Shown here in pieces: positions 40,975 through 50,694 of a stretch of DNA of 64,000 nucleotides. The translations under genes were made by a program, and so were the position numbers. How positions within the stretch are numbered: the first letter of the stretch is position 1; every line of letters begins with the position of its first letter. This stretch comes from Amycolatopsis sp. (GTDB lineage Bacteria > Actinomycetota > Actinomycetes > Mycobacteriales > Pseudonocardiaceae): assembly GCF_025464955.1 (NCBI RefSeq), contig NZ_JAODNM010000126.1:62001-126000 (forward strand), written 5' to 3'. The notes beneath the pieces were generated by a model, which ran no database searches, had not been told where the DNA came from, and saw only the letters and a list, made by a program, of their open reading frames with translations.

Positions 40975-42175
40975 GCTCGCCCCGCAACTGCCCTTCGCCC
41001 GGCCGAACATCCTCGACCTCGCCCCGCTCTACGAAGTCCTGCGGCGGACCGCTCCGATGACCCGCGTCCGCACACCCGCCGGCGATCCAGCGTGGCTGGT
41101 GACCCGCCATGACGAGGCCAAGGCCCTGTTCGGGGACTCCCGCCTAGGCCGGTCGCACCCGGTGCCCGAGGAGGCGTCCAAGGTCTCCGACGCGGCCGTT
41201 CTCTCGGGTCCGTCCGGTGAGTACGACGACGAGCAAGCCGATCGCCAACGCCTGCGGAAGCTGCTCGTGCCCGCGTTCTCGGCCAGGCGGATGAGGCTGC
41301 TCACCGAGCATGTCCAAACCATCGTCGACGCGTGTCTCGACACTATGGAGGCCGCTCACGATAATGCCCCTGAGCAGCCCGTCGACCTGCACGAACATCT
41401 GTCGTTCCCGCTTCCGGTGCTCGTCATCTGCGAGCTGCTGGGCGTCCCATACGAGGACCGCGAACGCTTCGGCGGCTTGTCCGACCGGATCGGTCAGCTG
41501 AACGCCGGCGACGATGCCCGCAACGCGTTGCAGGAGTTTTCGGCCTACACCAGCGAGTTGGCGAAGGCGAAACGGGCAGAGCCGACCCAGGACGTCATCT
41601 CGGACCTGGTCCTCGCGCAGAGCGAAGACCCGACGTTCACCGACGAGGCGCTCGCAGAACTGGCGGCCGGCCTTCTGTTCGCCGGGCACGAGACTACTGC
41701 GGGACGGATCGACCTCGGGGTCCTACGGCTGCTCAGCGACCTCGACCGGCGTGACGCTCTCGCCGCCGACCCCGACGGCCTGGTGGCCGGCACGGTCGAA
41801 GAGATCCTGCGCATGTCCGCGCCGGGAGGCCTGGGCCTGCTGCGCTACGCGCATGCCGACATTCAGGTAGGCGGGCAGACAATCGCCCGGGGTGAAGCCG
41901 TCCTCATCGCCTCCAACGCGGCGAACCGGGATCCCGAAGTGTTCGAGGAGCCCGACCGGTTCGACCCGTCGCGCCGTCCCAACACCCACCTCGCGTTCGG
42001 GCACGGCGGGCATTTCTGCATCGGTGCCAGTCTCGCCCGGACCGAACTGCGCGTGGTGTTCTCGACGCTGTTCCGTCGGTTCCCGAACCTTCGCCTGGCG
42101 ATCGACGTCGACGACCTTGTCATCCGCGCCGACCGGCTGACCGGGGGCGTCGCCTCGGTGCCGGTGATCTGGTAG
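40958..42175 (+). CDS. Cytochrome P450 (bacterial class I)
   Basis: 405 residues from ATG 40958 behind AGGAGG. I-helix AGHETT (242-247), ExxR in EEILR (282-285), and heme loop [15 protein letters not shown] with axial Cys354. A soluble monooxygenase of the CYP105/CYP107-like kind that would need ferredoxin and reductase from elsewhere. It overlaps the PadR gene by 17 bp, so the two are co-transcribed and PadR may sense the P450 substrate. No biosynthetic genes surround it. A strong hairpin follows. Confidence 0.91.
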   Translation: MTTSTELAPQLPFARPNILDLAPLYEVLRRTAPMTRVRTPAGDPAWLVTRHDEAKALFGDSRLGRSHPVPEEASKVSDAAVLSGPSGEYDDEQADRQRLRKLLVPAFSARRMRLLTEHVQTIVDACLDTMEAAHDNAPEQPVDLHEHLSFPLPVLVICELLGVPYEDRERFGGLSDRIGQLNAGDDARNALQEFSAYTSELAKAKRAEPTQDVISDLVLAQSEDPTFTDEALAELAAGLLFAGHETTAGRIDLGVLRLLSDLDRRDALAADPDGLVAGTVEEILRMSAPGGLGLLRYAHADIQVGGQTIARGEAVLIASNAANRDPEVFEEPDRFDPSRRPNTHLAFGHGGHFCIGASLARTELRVVFSTLFRRFPNLRLAIDVDDLVIRADRLTGGVASVPVIW

Positions 42176-42197
42176 GCGACCGTGCGAAGACTCGACA

Positions 42198-42242
42198 CCG
42201 GAGGTGAGGTGTGATGCGGCAGCGGACCGCACCCACCTCCGG
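42198..42242 (+). terminator. Terminator after the P450 gene
   Basis: CCGGAGGTGaGGTG pairs with CACCCACCTCCGG (13 pairs, one bulged A), with an inner TGCGG/CCGCA stem, 23 bp after the P450 stop. Confidence 0.6.
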
Positions 42243-42281
42243 GCGCTGGCACGTCCGGTGGGATTTCGGGACAATCGGTTG

Positions 42282-42788
42282 ATGACCGAACGCAAGCCGT
42301 CCGGCGTCAACTTCGAGTCCTGGGTCGACAAGCAGATCCGCGAAGCGGAAGCACGCGGAGACTTCGACAACTTGCCCGGCACCGGCAAGCCGCTGCCCGA
42401 TGCCGGCGGGCCCCACGACGAAAACTGGTGGATCAAGCGGAAGCTGGCGAGCGAGGGACTGTCGGCTGACGCGCTGCTCCCCACCTCACTGAGGCTTCGC
42501 AAGGAGATCCAGCGCTTGCCGGACACGGTCAGCCGCTTGACATCCGAACGCGCGGTCCGCGAAGTCGTCGAAAAGCTCAATCAGGAAATCGTGGCGTGGA
42601 TGCGCGCGCCATCGGGCCCGTCGATTCCGGTGCGTCCGGTGGTTGTCGGCGAGGTTGTCGAACGGTGGCACGCGGATCGCTTGCACGCCAAGGAAATCCC
42701 GCCGAGCGCGCCGAGAATAGTGAAGCCCGTGCCAAAACGGACGTCATGGTGGCGTCGAAAGAGCCACCGGCGGGAGGAGCCACCGTGA
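42282..42788 (+). CDS. DUF1992 (DnaJC28-type conserved domain) protein
   Basis: 168 residues from ATG 42282. The DUF1992 signature VDKQIREAEARGDFDNLPGTGKPLP is at residues about 16-40, followed by WWIKRKLASEGLS and LRLRKEIQRL, as in the DnaJ-homologue-subfamily-C-28 domain proteins. The C-terminus is basic (KRTSWWRRKSHRR). No J domain. The function is unknown in bacteria. Confidence 0.85.
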   Translation: MTERKPSGVNFESWVDKQIREAEARGDFDNLPGTGKPLPDAGGPHDENWWIKRKLASEGLSADALLPTSLRLRKEIQRLPDTVSRLTSERAVREVVEKLNQEIVAWMRAPSGPSIPVRPVVVGEVVERWHADRLHAKEIPPSAPRIVKPVPKRTSWWRRKSHRREEPP

Positions 42789-42795
42789 GCATCGT

Positions 42796-43512
42796 TCACG
42801 GGGCGAGAGCGCGCTCCACGGCCGCTTCGACGTGCAGACGGGTCGTGGGAAACACCGGCACCGGACTGTCTTCCGGCCTGATCAGAAGCTCGATCTCCGT
42901 GCAACCCAGGATGACTCCCCGCGCGCCGGCATCGACCAGTCTCCCGATCACCGCTCGGTAAGCGTCGCGCGACGACTCTCTCACTACTCCGAGACACAGC
43001 TCTTCGTAAATGACGCGGTGGACGACAGCCCGGTCCTGCGCCTCCGGGATCAGCACCTTCAGCCCATGGCCGGCCAGACGATCCCGATAGAAGTCCTGCT
43101 CCATCGTGAAGGCCGTACCGAGCAGGCCGACCGTCGCCAGCCCTTCGCCCAATACCGCCGCTGCAGTCGCGTCGCCCAGGTGCAACAGAGGGATCTCGAC
43201 GGCGGCCTGCACCTGGTCGGCGACCTTGTGCATGGTGTTGGTACACAGCACGAGCAGGTCGGCGCCGGCTGCTTGCAGTCCACGCGCGGCTTCGGCGAGC
43301 AGGTATCCGGCGGCGTCCCAACGTCCGGCGACCTGCAGGCGTTCGACGTCGGCGAAGTCGACCGAATGCAGCACGCATCGCGCCGAATGCAGTCCGCCGA
43401 GCTTCTCCCGGACCAGTTCGTTCGCCAGGCGGTAGTACTCGGCGCTGCTCTCCCAGCTCATCCCGCCGAGCATCCCGATGGTGCGCATCGGCCGAGCGGC
43501 GAGAGCGCTCAT
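42796..43512 (-). CDS. Aspartate/glutamate racemase-family protein
   Basis: About 238 residues from ATG 43512, or 230 from ATG 43488 (MRTIGMLGGMSWESS); neither has a strong ribosome binding site. PLP-independent racemase fold with the two catalytic cysteines in VLCTNTMHK and ILGCTEIELL, the GGMSWESSAEYYR opening and TTRLHVEAAVE near the end. Most similar in layout to the YgeA group of broad amino-acid racemases. It may supply D-amino acids for the wall or for catabolism. Tail-to-tail with the DUF1992 gene. Confidence 0.88.
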   Translation of the reverse strand: MSALAARPMRTIGMLGGMSWESSAEYYRLANELVREKLGGLHSARCVLHSVDFADVERLQVAGRWDAAGYLLAEAARGLQAAGADLLVLCTNTMHKVADQVQAAVEIPLLHLGDATAAAVLGEGLATVGLLGTAFTMEQDFYRDRLAGHGLKVLIPEAQDRAVVHRVIYEELCLGVVRESSRDAYRAVIGRLVDAGARGVILGCTEIELLIRPEDSPVPVFPTTRLHVEAAVERALAP

Positions 43513-43611
43513 CGGACCACGCCGCCGGGGTTCCACGTTCGTGTCATCCGTTCCCCTGTCCTGGCGAAGCACCGACGTCGGCGACACTACCGCGCCATGA
43601 CCGGGGCGGAG

Positions 43612-44502
43612 TCACGCCAGCTTGAAGGCGTACAGCTCGGTGACCGCCGCGCACACGCCCGGCTGGATGATCAGCACTCGCAGGTTGCCGGTCGCGGGGT
43701 CGTAGTCGGTGCCTTCGACTTCGTAGTTGCCCGTGCAGATACTGGACAGCGGGAGCTGCCCCAGCGAGGTGACGTGCCCGGTGACCTCGGTGCCGTCGAG
43801 TGCGTGCGGCAGGTCGATCTGCAGCAGCTGCTTGCTGGTCGGGTACAGATCCGTACCGGTGTCGTCGGAAGCACACAGCAGCCGGGTGGCCGAGAAGAAC
43901 GTGCAGCCCTGGATGTCGCGCACCGGGTGGTCCAGGTTCAGGTACGCAGCCAGGTTCAACGCGCCTCCCGTCTGCGGGGTGGACGAGTTCAGGACCGGCG
44001 TCGGAAAGACGAGGAAGTGGTTCATCGTGTCCCACTCGCCGTTGACCATCCACTGCGAGTCCGGGGAGACCGCGACCCACGAGTTGTTGTACTCCTCGCC
44101 GGAAACCAGGGTGTGCGTGTAGTCGTAGTGGCCGCCTGACGGCGTGGTCACGCGAAACAGTTTCGACGTCGGGTTGCTCGCGCTGTACTGGAAGTCGTCG
44201 AAGATGTAGCCCTTGGAGGAGTCCGGGTCGCCGATGTGGTTCCAGCTGGAGACCAGGTCCAGCGGTACCGAGAGGGTGCCCGTGTAGTACTGGTGCGGAC
44301 TGCCGCCGGGCGGGTTGACCGTGGCGACGCCTTCGTTGTACATCGGGGTGAATTCGGGCGTTTCGCTGACCTGGGTCCAGCCGGTGACGCCGTGCGGCGT
44401 GGCCGTGGCCGCTTCGGCCGACGGCGCCGTCACACCCAGCAACACCACCGCACCGGTTCCGAGCAGGACCGCGGCACGACGAATTCCCTTACGCCACATC
44501 AT
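43612..44502 (-). CDS. Secreted protein of unknown function
   Basis: 296 residues after AGAAGGAG; two adjacent ATGs (44502, 44499) are possible. Signal peptide RRAAVLLGTGAVVLLGVTAPSAEAA, cleaved near residue 32. The mature part is beta-rich with repeated W/Y and G motifs (WNHIGDPDSSKGYIFDDFQY, WVAVSPDSQWMVNGEWDTM, FFSATRLLCASDDTGTDLYP) and three cysteines, resembling a small beta-propeller. No enzymatic motif recognised. Monocistronic. Confidence 0.72.
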   Translation of the reverse strand: MMWRKGIRRAAVLLGTGAVVLLGVTAPSAEAATATPHGVTGWTQVSETPEFTPMYNEGVATVNPPGGSPHQYYTGTLSVPLDLVSSWNHIGDPDSSKGYIFDDFQYSASNPTSKLFRVTTPSGGHYDYTHTLVSGEEYNNSWVAVSPDSQWMVNGEWDTMNHFLVFPTPVLNSSTPQTGGALNLAAYLNLDHPVRDIQGCTFFSATRLLCASDDTGTDLYPTSKQLLQIDLPHALDGTEVTGHVTSLGQLPLSSICTGNYEVEGTDYDPATGNLRVLIIQPGVCAAVTELYAFKLA

Positions 44503-44561
44503 GGAGCTCCTTCTGGTGGGGACAGGCAGGGGGCAACGTGAAAAACATACGCACTAGGGGC

Positions 44562-44806
44562 CTACTTGGCTCGGCGCACCAGGGTGAACCTGTCGATGAC
44601 CGTGCCGTCCTGGGCGAGCGCGCGGACACTGATCGTGGTCTGCCTGCCAGGCAGGGCCGGCGTCACGTCCGCGGCGATCAGGCCGTACCCCCGGTAGCGC
44701 ACGCGGGACGACCGTTTCCTGTCCACCGCCGCGCCCGCGCCGAATGGGGCGGTGATGGCCGCCGGCCCTCCGATGTCTGAACCTTTCGTGGCCGACTCCA
44801 CATGGT
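44562..44806 (-). pseudogene. 3-prime remnant, possibly of a metallophosphoesterase
   Basis: A coherent C-terminal peptide (DHVESATKGSDIGGPAAI, GAGAAVDRKRSSRVRYRGYG, LIAADVTPALPGRQTTISV, DGTVIDRFTLVRRAK, stop at 44562) has no matching upstream part: in-frame sequence before about 44806 is nonsense. The R-Y-R-G-Y-G...V-T-P ending resembles tails of secreted phosphodiesterase or purple-acid-phosphatase proteins, but this is a guess. Another orphan peptide on the plus strand (GLQVRKIQRWQGEAPIDKRR, then a stop at about 44928) lies just beside it. Confidence 0.45.
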
Positions 44807-44969
44807 CAGGTGACCGCCTTGCCTGCGCCGGACAACTCGGACTACAGGTCCGCAAAATCCAACGCTGGCAAGGCGAAGCGCCGATCGACAAGCGTCGTGA
44901 AGTCATACTCGGGAACGCATCGGGGTAATCGGCTTGCCCGCGACCGCACGCGTCGGTTAGACATTCGCC

Positions 44970-45518
44970 ATGATCCGTGGCGAGACGATCGGGCTGCGAG
45001 CCCGGCACGAAACCGACGTTGCCATTCTCCATTCCGAGCTCTACAACGACGTCGAAACCAGGTCGAAGGCCGACTCCCGCCCCTGGCGACCTATTCCGCC
45101 CGGCTCCTCGACGGCCCCGCACAAAGTGACGGATCCGAGCGATGACACCGCGTCGTTCTCTGTCGTCCGGCTGGCCGATGACGAGCTCGTCGGCGAAGCC
45201 TTGTTGTGGAGCATCGACCCGCACAACCGGGAAGCCCATCTCGGGCTGTCGCTCCGACCGGCCTTTCGAGGGCAAGGGCTGAGCGTGGACATCGCCGCCG
45301 CGCTGTGCCAGTACGGGTTCGCCATCCGCGGCCTGCACCGCCTGCAGGTCGACACCCTCGCCACCAACGAACCGATGATCAGGGCGTCCACCAAATCGGG
45401 GTTCGTCCTCGAAGGCACCCGGCGGCTCGCGGCGTGGGTAAACGGGGAGTTCGTCGACGAAGTCTTCCTCGGCCTGCTCGCCTCGGAATGGCGAGGGAAG
45501 TCAGCCGCGACGCCTTAG
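44970..45518 (+). CDS. GNAT-family acetyltransferase (RimJ/RimL-like)
   Basis: 182 residues. Acetyl-CoA-binding loop in LRPAFRGQGLSVDIAAALCQYGF, then LHRLQVDTLATNEPMIRASTKSGFVLEGTRR, the classic motif A/B of RimJ/L N-acetyltransferases. The N-terminal MIRGETIGLRARHETDV is also typical. The acceptor is unknown (protein N-terminus, antibiotic or amino acid). Its last 18 bp overlap the broken membrane gene on the other strand. Confidence 0.85.
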   Translation: MIRGETIGLRARHETDVAILHSELYNDVETRSKADSRPWRPIPPGSSTAPHKVTDPSDDTASFSVVRLADDELVGEALLWSIDPHNREAHLGLSLRPAFRGQGLSVDIAAALCQYGFAIRGLHRLQVDTLATNEPMIRASTKSGFVLEGTRRLAAWVNGEFVDEVFLGLLASEWRGKSAATP

Positions 45519-45968
45519 CAGCGCCAACGCGCCATTGCGGCGCCCGCACACCATCACGACGGCGTGGGCGAGGACGATCAGGCCCACCAGCAGCACCGTG
45601 CCGATCAACGGCACGCTGTCGACGGCAGCGCGTAGGCCACCACGACCCGGGCCGCCGCGTCGAGCGGAAAGGCGACACCCCAAGCGACGCTGGCCAGCAC
45701 CAGCCACTTTCGGAACTTGGGTTCAAGGCGCCACAGGGCGTCAAGTCGCGCCCCCCGCACCCGGACGGCTGATTTTGATCGCGACGTCGAGAAGAAACGG
45801 TCGAGCCAGTGCCAACGACCCGAGGATCCAGAGCCCCAGCGCACCGGTCAGCCAGCTTTCCCTGGCGAGCAGTGCCCGCTGATCGCCGGTGATCAGCGCG
45901 ACCCCAGGGACAACGCCATCGAGGCGAGCACGAGTACCGCGGTCGACGCCGCCCTCACCGCGAGCCAT
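45501..45968 (-). pseudogene. Broken VC0807-like membrane protein
   Basis: Pieces in three frames line up in order: ITGDQRALLARESWLTGALG continuing LWILGSLALARPFLLDVAIK; then ARLDALWRLEPKFRKWLVLA continuing SVAWGVAFPLDAAARVVVAY; then AAVDSVPLIGTVLLVGLIVL and RRNGALALLRRRG with a stop at 45501. This is the end of a VC0807-type protein like the intact one at 16702-17388 (compare K/R-E-S...T-G...G-S-L and V-W-G-V). The N-terminal half is missing and at least two frameshifts are present. Confidence 0.68.
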
Positions 45969-46183
45969 GACGGAAGCCGGCTACGGGTGACGATCACAGA
46001 CCAAGGCTTTGGCGGCGTCGACGCTGCACAGGCACCGGGCTGCGAGGCGTCCAGCGCCGGATCGCGAGCTTCGACGGCACACTGGAGATCACCAGCCCCT
46101 CAGGCGGCCCGACCGTCGCGACCTTGGAGATTCCGTGCGAGTTGTCCTCGCCGAAGACCAGTACCTCCTCTGGACAGGTCTGA
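45909..46183 (+). pseudogene. Histidine-kinase ATPase-domain remnant
   Basis: DNAIEAST, then TASHDGSRLRVTITDQGFGG, is the N-box to G-box part of a NarL-partner sensor kinase; GTGLRGVQRRIASFDGTLEI, SPSGGPTVATLEIPCEL and a stop at 46181 follow in a shifted frame. Everything upstream (sensor, dimerisation helix) is missing. Its end overlaps the response regulator start, the normal arrangement of an intact two-component operon. Confidence 0.7.
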
Positions 46184-46661
46184 TCCGGCTGCTCGAATCC
46201 GCGGGCATCACTGTCACGGCGGCGGTCGACACTGGTCCCGCGCTCCTCGAAGCGATGGTCCGTCATCGGCCCGACGTCGCCGTCGTCGACGTCCGACTAC
46301 CACCGACGTTCACCGACGAAGGCCTGCGAGCAGCTCTCACGGCTCGACGCCTCGTCCCCGGCCTGCCGGCGCTGGTGCTCTCCCAGCATGTCGAACAGTT
46401 CTACGTCCGGACGTCGTGTCCGAGCTACTCACCCATCGCCCGGCGGACCACCGGCTGGCCCGGTTGACGCCCCGGGAACACGACGTTCTGCGACTCCTCG
46501 CGGAAGGCCGGTCCAACACCGCCATCGCCGCCCGGCTGTTCCTGTCCATCAGTGCCGTCACCAAACACATCAACGGAATCTTCACGAAGCCGCACCTCGA
46601 ACGTTCCGACGATGACAACCGCCGGGTCCGCACAGCCCTGACCTACCTGCAGGCGCGATGA
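46135..46661 (+). pseudogene. NarL/LuxR-type response regulator with internal deletion
   Basis: GTG at 46135 opens a good receiver domain (VRVVLAEDQYLLWTGLIRLL, VAVVDVRLPP with the phosphoacceptor Asp, LVLSQHVEQFYV). Right after this the frame changes and the sequence resumes at VSELLTHRPADHRLARLTPREHD with an intact LuxR helix-turn-helix (VLRLLAEGRSNTAIAARLFL, SISAVTKHINGIFTK) to the stop at 46659. The part with the conserved receiver lysine and the linker is lost. The next gene overlaps the stop by 4 bp. Confidence 0.75.
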
Positions 46662-47101
46662 CCCGGATACTGGTCAGGGCCGCCGTGGCCGGTGATGCCG
46701 AACGGGTCTTCGCACTGCTGACCGGGTTCGCGACCAGCCACCGCCCCCTGCTGACAGCGTTCGACACGACGTTCCCGGAACTGGTGCGGCTGACTGCGTC
46801 CGGCGCAGCGGACCTGCTGGTAGCGGAAGCCGGCAGGCACCACGAGGTCGTCGGCTACGCGCTCGCCTTCCGGCTGCTGACGCTCCACGCCAACGGGCCC
46901 ATCGTCGAACTACAGGAACTGATGGTCGCCCCGGCTTCTCGAAACGAGGGCATCGGCGGTGAGCTGGTCCTCGCCGTCGTCGACCGGGCGCGAGCGGGCG
47001 GTGCAGTGGAAGTCACCGTCCCCACCCGCCGGGCGAGGGACTACTACCTGCGGCTGGGGTTCGAAGACACAGCTGTCTATCTCAAACGGTCGTTGGCCTG
47101 A
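46658..47101 (+). CDS. GNAT-family N-acetyltransferase
   Basis: 147 residues, ATG overlapping the regulator stop (ATGA). Motif A is LMVAPASRNEGIGGELVLAVVDRA, with the R-x-x-G-x-G pyrophosphate loop; the C-terminal RRARDYYLRLGFEDTAVYLKR matches GNAT motif B. It was probably the third gene of the two-component operon and is the only one left intact. The substrate is unknown. Confidence 0.85.
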   Translation: MTRILVRAAVAGDAERVFALLTGFATSHRPLLTAFDTTFPELVRLTASGAADLLVAEAGRHHEVVGYALAFRLLTLHANGPIVELQELMVAPASRNEGIGGELVLAVVDRARAGGAVEVTVPTRRARDYYLRLGFEDTAVYLKRSLA

Positions 47102-47169
47102 CGAGGCACGTCCTGCGCACCCGGAGCCGTGGCAGGAATCGGAAATCCCGGCCGCGGCACCCGAATTTT

Positions 47170-48626
<1,457 letters not shown>

Positions 48627-48705
48627 CTAATCCGGCAGGTGTCCTTCGGGTGGTGACCGCACACCCGTGTGGCGGGCCTGGACCCCGTGCGGGAATGCTG
48701 TCCCC

Positions 48706-50649
48706 GTGCACACCGACCTCGCCGACCTCGCCACCGCCTACGGGGTCGCGACCCGCTACGAGAACGCGGACCAGCGCGAAGTGGAGGTCGACGACGATGT
48801 CGTCGTCGCGATCCTCGCGCAGTTCGACGTCGACGCATCCACACCGGAATCGGTCACCCGCGAACTCGATGCCGTCCGCACCACTCGCGCCGCCGCCGAC
48901 CTGCCGCCCACGCTGGTGGTCAAGGCGGGCGCATCACGCGAAATCGGCGTACCGGCCATCCTTCACCTGGAGGACGGCACCCGCCGCACCCTCGACGGAG
49001 TCATCCCCGCCGACGTGCCCCTCGGCTGGCATCGGGTGGAGACCGCCGGACAGTCCGTGGTGCTCGCCGTCGTACCGCATCGCCTGCCCGAGGTCCCGCC
49101 CGCTTGGGGGTGGATGCTGCAGCTCTACTCGCTGCGTTCGGCCGGATCATGGGGTATGGGCGACTTCGGTGACCTGGCCACGATGGCCCACCGCTCGGGC
49201 GCCGAACTGGGCGCCGGGGTGCTACTGGTCAACCCGGTCCAGGCGATCAGTCCCACCCACCCCGTCGAGCGGTCGCCCTACTCGCCGTCGAGTCGCCGCT
49301 TCGCCAACCCGCTCTACCTGCGTGTTTCCGCGACCGTGGAGTTCGAGCGCGCTGACGACGCCACCCGGGCGCGCGTGCTCGCCCTCGAGCCGCCGAAGAA
49401 CACCGAACTGATCGACTACGACGCCGTCTGGGAAGCCAAACGGGCCGCGTTGCGACTGTTGTGGCCGTTCCACGAGTCCTCTGGCATCGAAGACGGCTTC
49501 GCCCTGCGAGACTTCGCCACCTACTGCGCATTGGCGGAGGTACACGGTGCGGACTGGCGTGAATGGCCGGAAACCCTGCGTGATCCGGGCGGTTCCGCGG
49601 TCGCCGCCGCTCGTGATGAGCTGGCCGACGCGGTGGCGTTCCATGTCTGGCTGCAGCGGCTTTGCCACGGTCAGCTCGATGACGTGCGGCGCGCAGCCCG
49701 GGAAGCCGGCATGCCCGTGGGCGTCGTGCACGACCTGCCGGTCGGCGTCCACCCCGGAGGCGCCGACACCTGGGCACTTCGCGACGCCTTCGCCGCGCAG
49801 GTCCGGGTGGGCGCGCCGCCGGACGCGTTCAACCAGCAGGGCCAGGACTGGAACCTGCCGCCGTGGCGGCCCGACCGCCTCGCCGAGCTGGGCTACGCCC
49901 CGTTCCGGGACGTGCTGCGCGGAGTCCTGGACCATGCCGACGGTATCCGGATCGACCACATCGCCGGACTGTGGCGGCTCTGGTGGATCCCGCCGGGCGA
50001 GCCGGCGAACCGCGGCACCTACGTGCACTACGACGCCGAGGCGATGGTCGGAATCCTGGCGCTCGAGGCGCATCGCGCCGGCGCCGTCGTGGTGGGCGAA
50101 GACCTCGGCACGATCGAGCCCGAGGTCACCGAGACCATGCACGACCGCGGCGTACTCAGCTCGGCCGTCTTGTGGTTCCAGCGCGACTGGGATTCGGCCG
50201 GGCGCCCGTTCGTCCCGCCTCGCCGATGGGAGCCCGAAACGATGGCGAGCATCTCCACCCACGACCTGCCGACGGTGTCCGGCTGGCTCACCGCCGAACA
50301 CGTCCGCGTACGTGCTGAGCTGGGGCTGCTCGACCGCCCGGCAGACCTGGAATACGCCGACGCGATGGCTGACCGAGAAGCACTCATAGCGCTGTTGCAC
50401 GGTGAAGAGGTGCCCACCGATGACCTGGTCGTCGCGCTGCACGCGCTCCTGGCTTCCGCATCATCGCGCCTCGTCCTGACCTCACCCGCCGACGTGGTCG
50501 CCGAACGCCGCCAGCCGAACCTGCCCGGCACGATCGACCAGTATCCGAACTGGCGTATCCCCCTCCCCGTCACCATCGAGGAGTTCTTCGACGACGAGCG
50601 GGTACGAGCGGCGGTCGCGCCGCTACGCGCCGCCCGTCGGATGCCCTGA
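48706..50649 (+). CDS. malQ: 4-alpha-glucanotransferase (amylomaltase, GH77)
   Basis: 647 residues from GTG 48706. Transfers maltodextrin segments between glucans in the cytoplasm. The N-terminal domain of about 130 residues is the form common in actinobacteria. Catalytic motifs: nucleophile Asp417 in GIRIDHIAGLWRLWW, acid/base Glu465 in VVGEDLGTIEPEV, Asp520 in STHDLPT, and the earlier WGMGDFGDL and NPVQAISPTHP. It precedes glgX by 45 bp on the same strand; together they handle maltodextrins produced during glycogen turnover. Confidence 0.94.
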   Translation: MHTDLADLATAYGVATRYENADQREVEVDDDVVVAILAQFDVDASTPESVTRELDAVRTTRAAADLPPTLVVKAGASREIGVPAILHLEDGTRRTLDGVIPADVPLGWHRVETAGQSVVLAVVPHRLPEVPPAWGWMLQLYSLRSAGSWGMGDFGDLATMAHRSGAELGAGVLLVNPVQAISPTHPVERSPYSPSSRRFANPLYLRVSATVEFERADDATRARVLALEPPKNTELIDYDAVWEAKRAALRLLWPFHESSGIEDGFALRDFATYCALAEVHGADWREWPETLRDPGGSAVAAARDELADAVAFHVWLQRLCHGQLDDVRRAAREAGMPVGVVHDLPVGVHPGGADTWALRDAFAAQVRVGAPPDAFNQQGQDWNLPPWRPDRLAELGYAPFRDVLRGVLDHADGIRIDHIAGLWRLWWIPPGEPANRGTYVHYDAEAMVGILALEAHRAGAVVVGEDLGTIEPEVTETMHDRGVLSSAVLWFQRDWDSAGRPFVPPRRWEPETMASISTHDLPTVSGWLTAEHVRVRAELGLLDRPADLEYADAMADREALIALLHGEEVPTDDLVVALHALLASASSRLVLTSPADVVAERRQPNLPGTIDQYPNWRIPLPVTIEEFFDDERVRAAVAPLRAARRMP

Positions 50650-50694
50650 CCCGGCTTGGGTACCTTTAAGCCCCCGACCGCCTGAGGAGAACAC

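Noticed and set aside
40958-42175. P450 as part of a natural-product biosynthetic cluster
   Set aside because: No PKS, NRPS, terpene synthase or tailoring genes lie within the window around it; the unit ends at a terminator.
49222-50442. A 406-codon minus-strand frame inside malQ
   Set aside because: Shadow of the GH77 gene; no family signature, no ribosome binding site.
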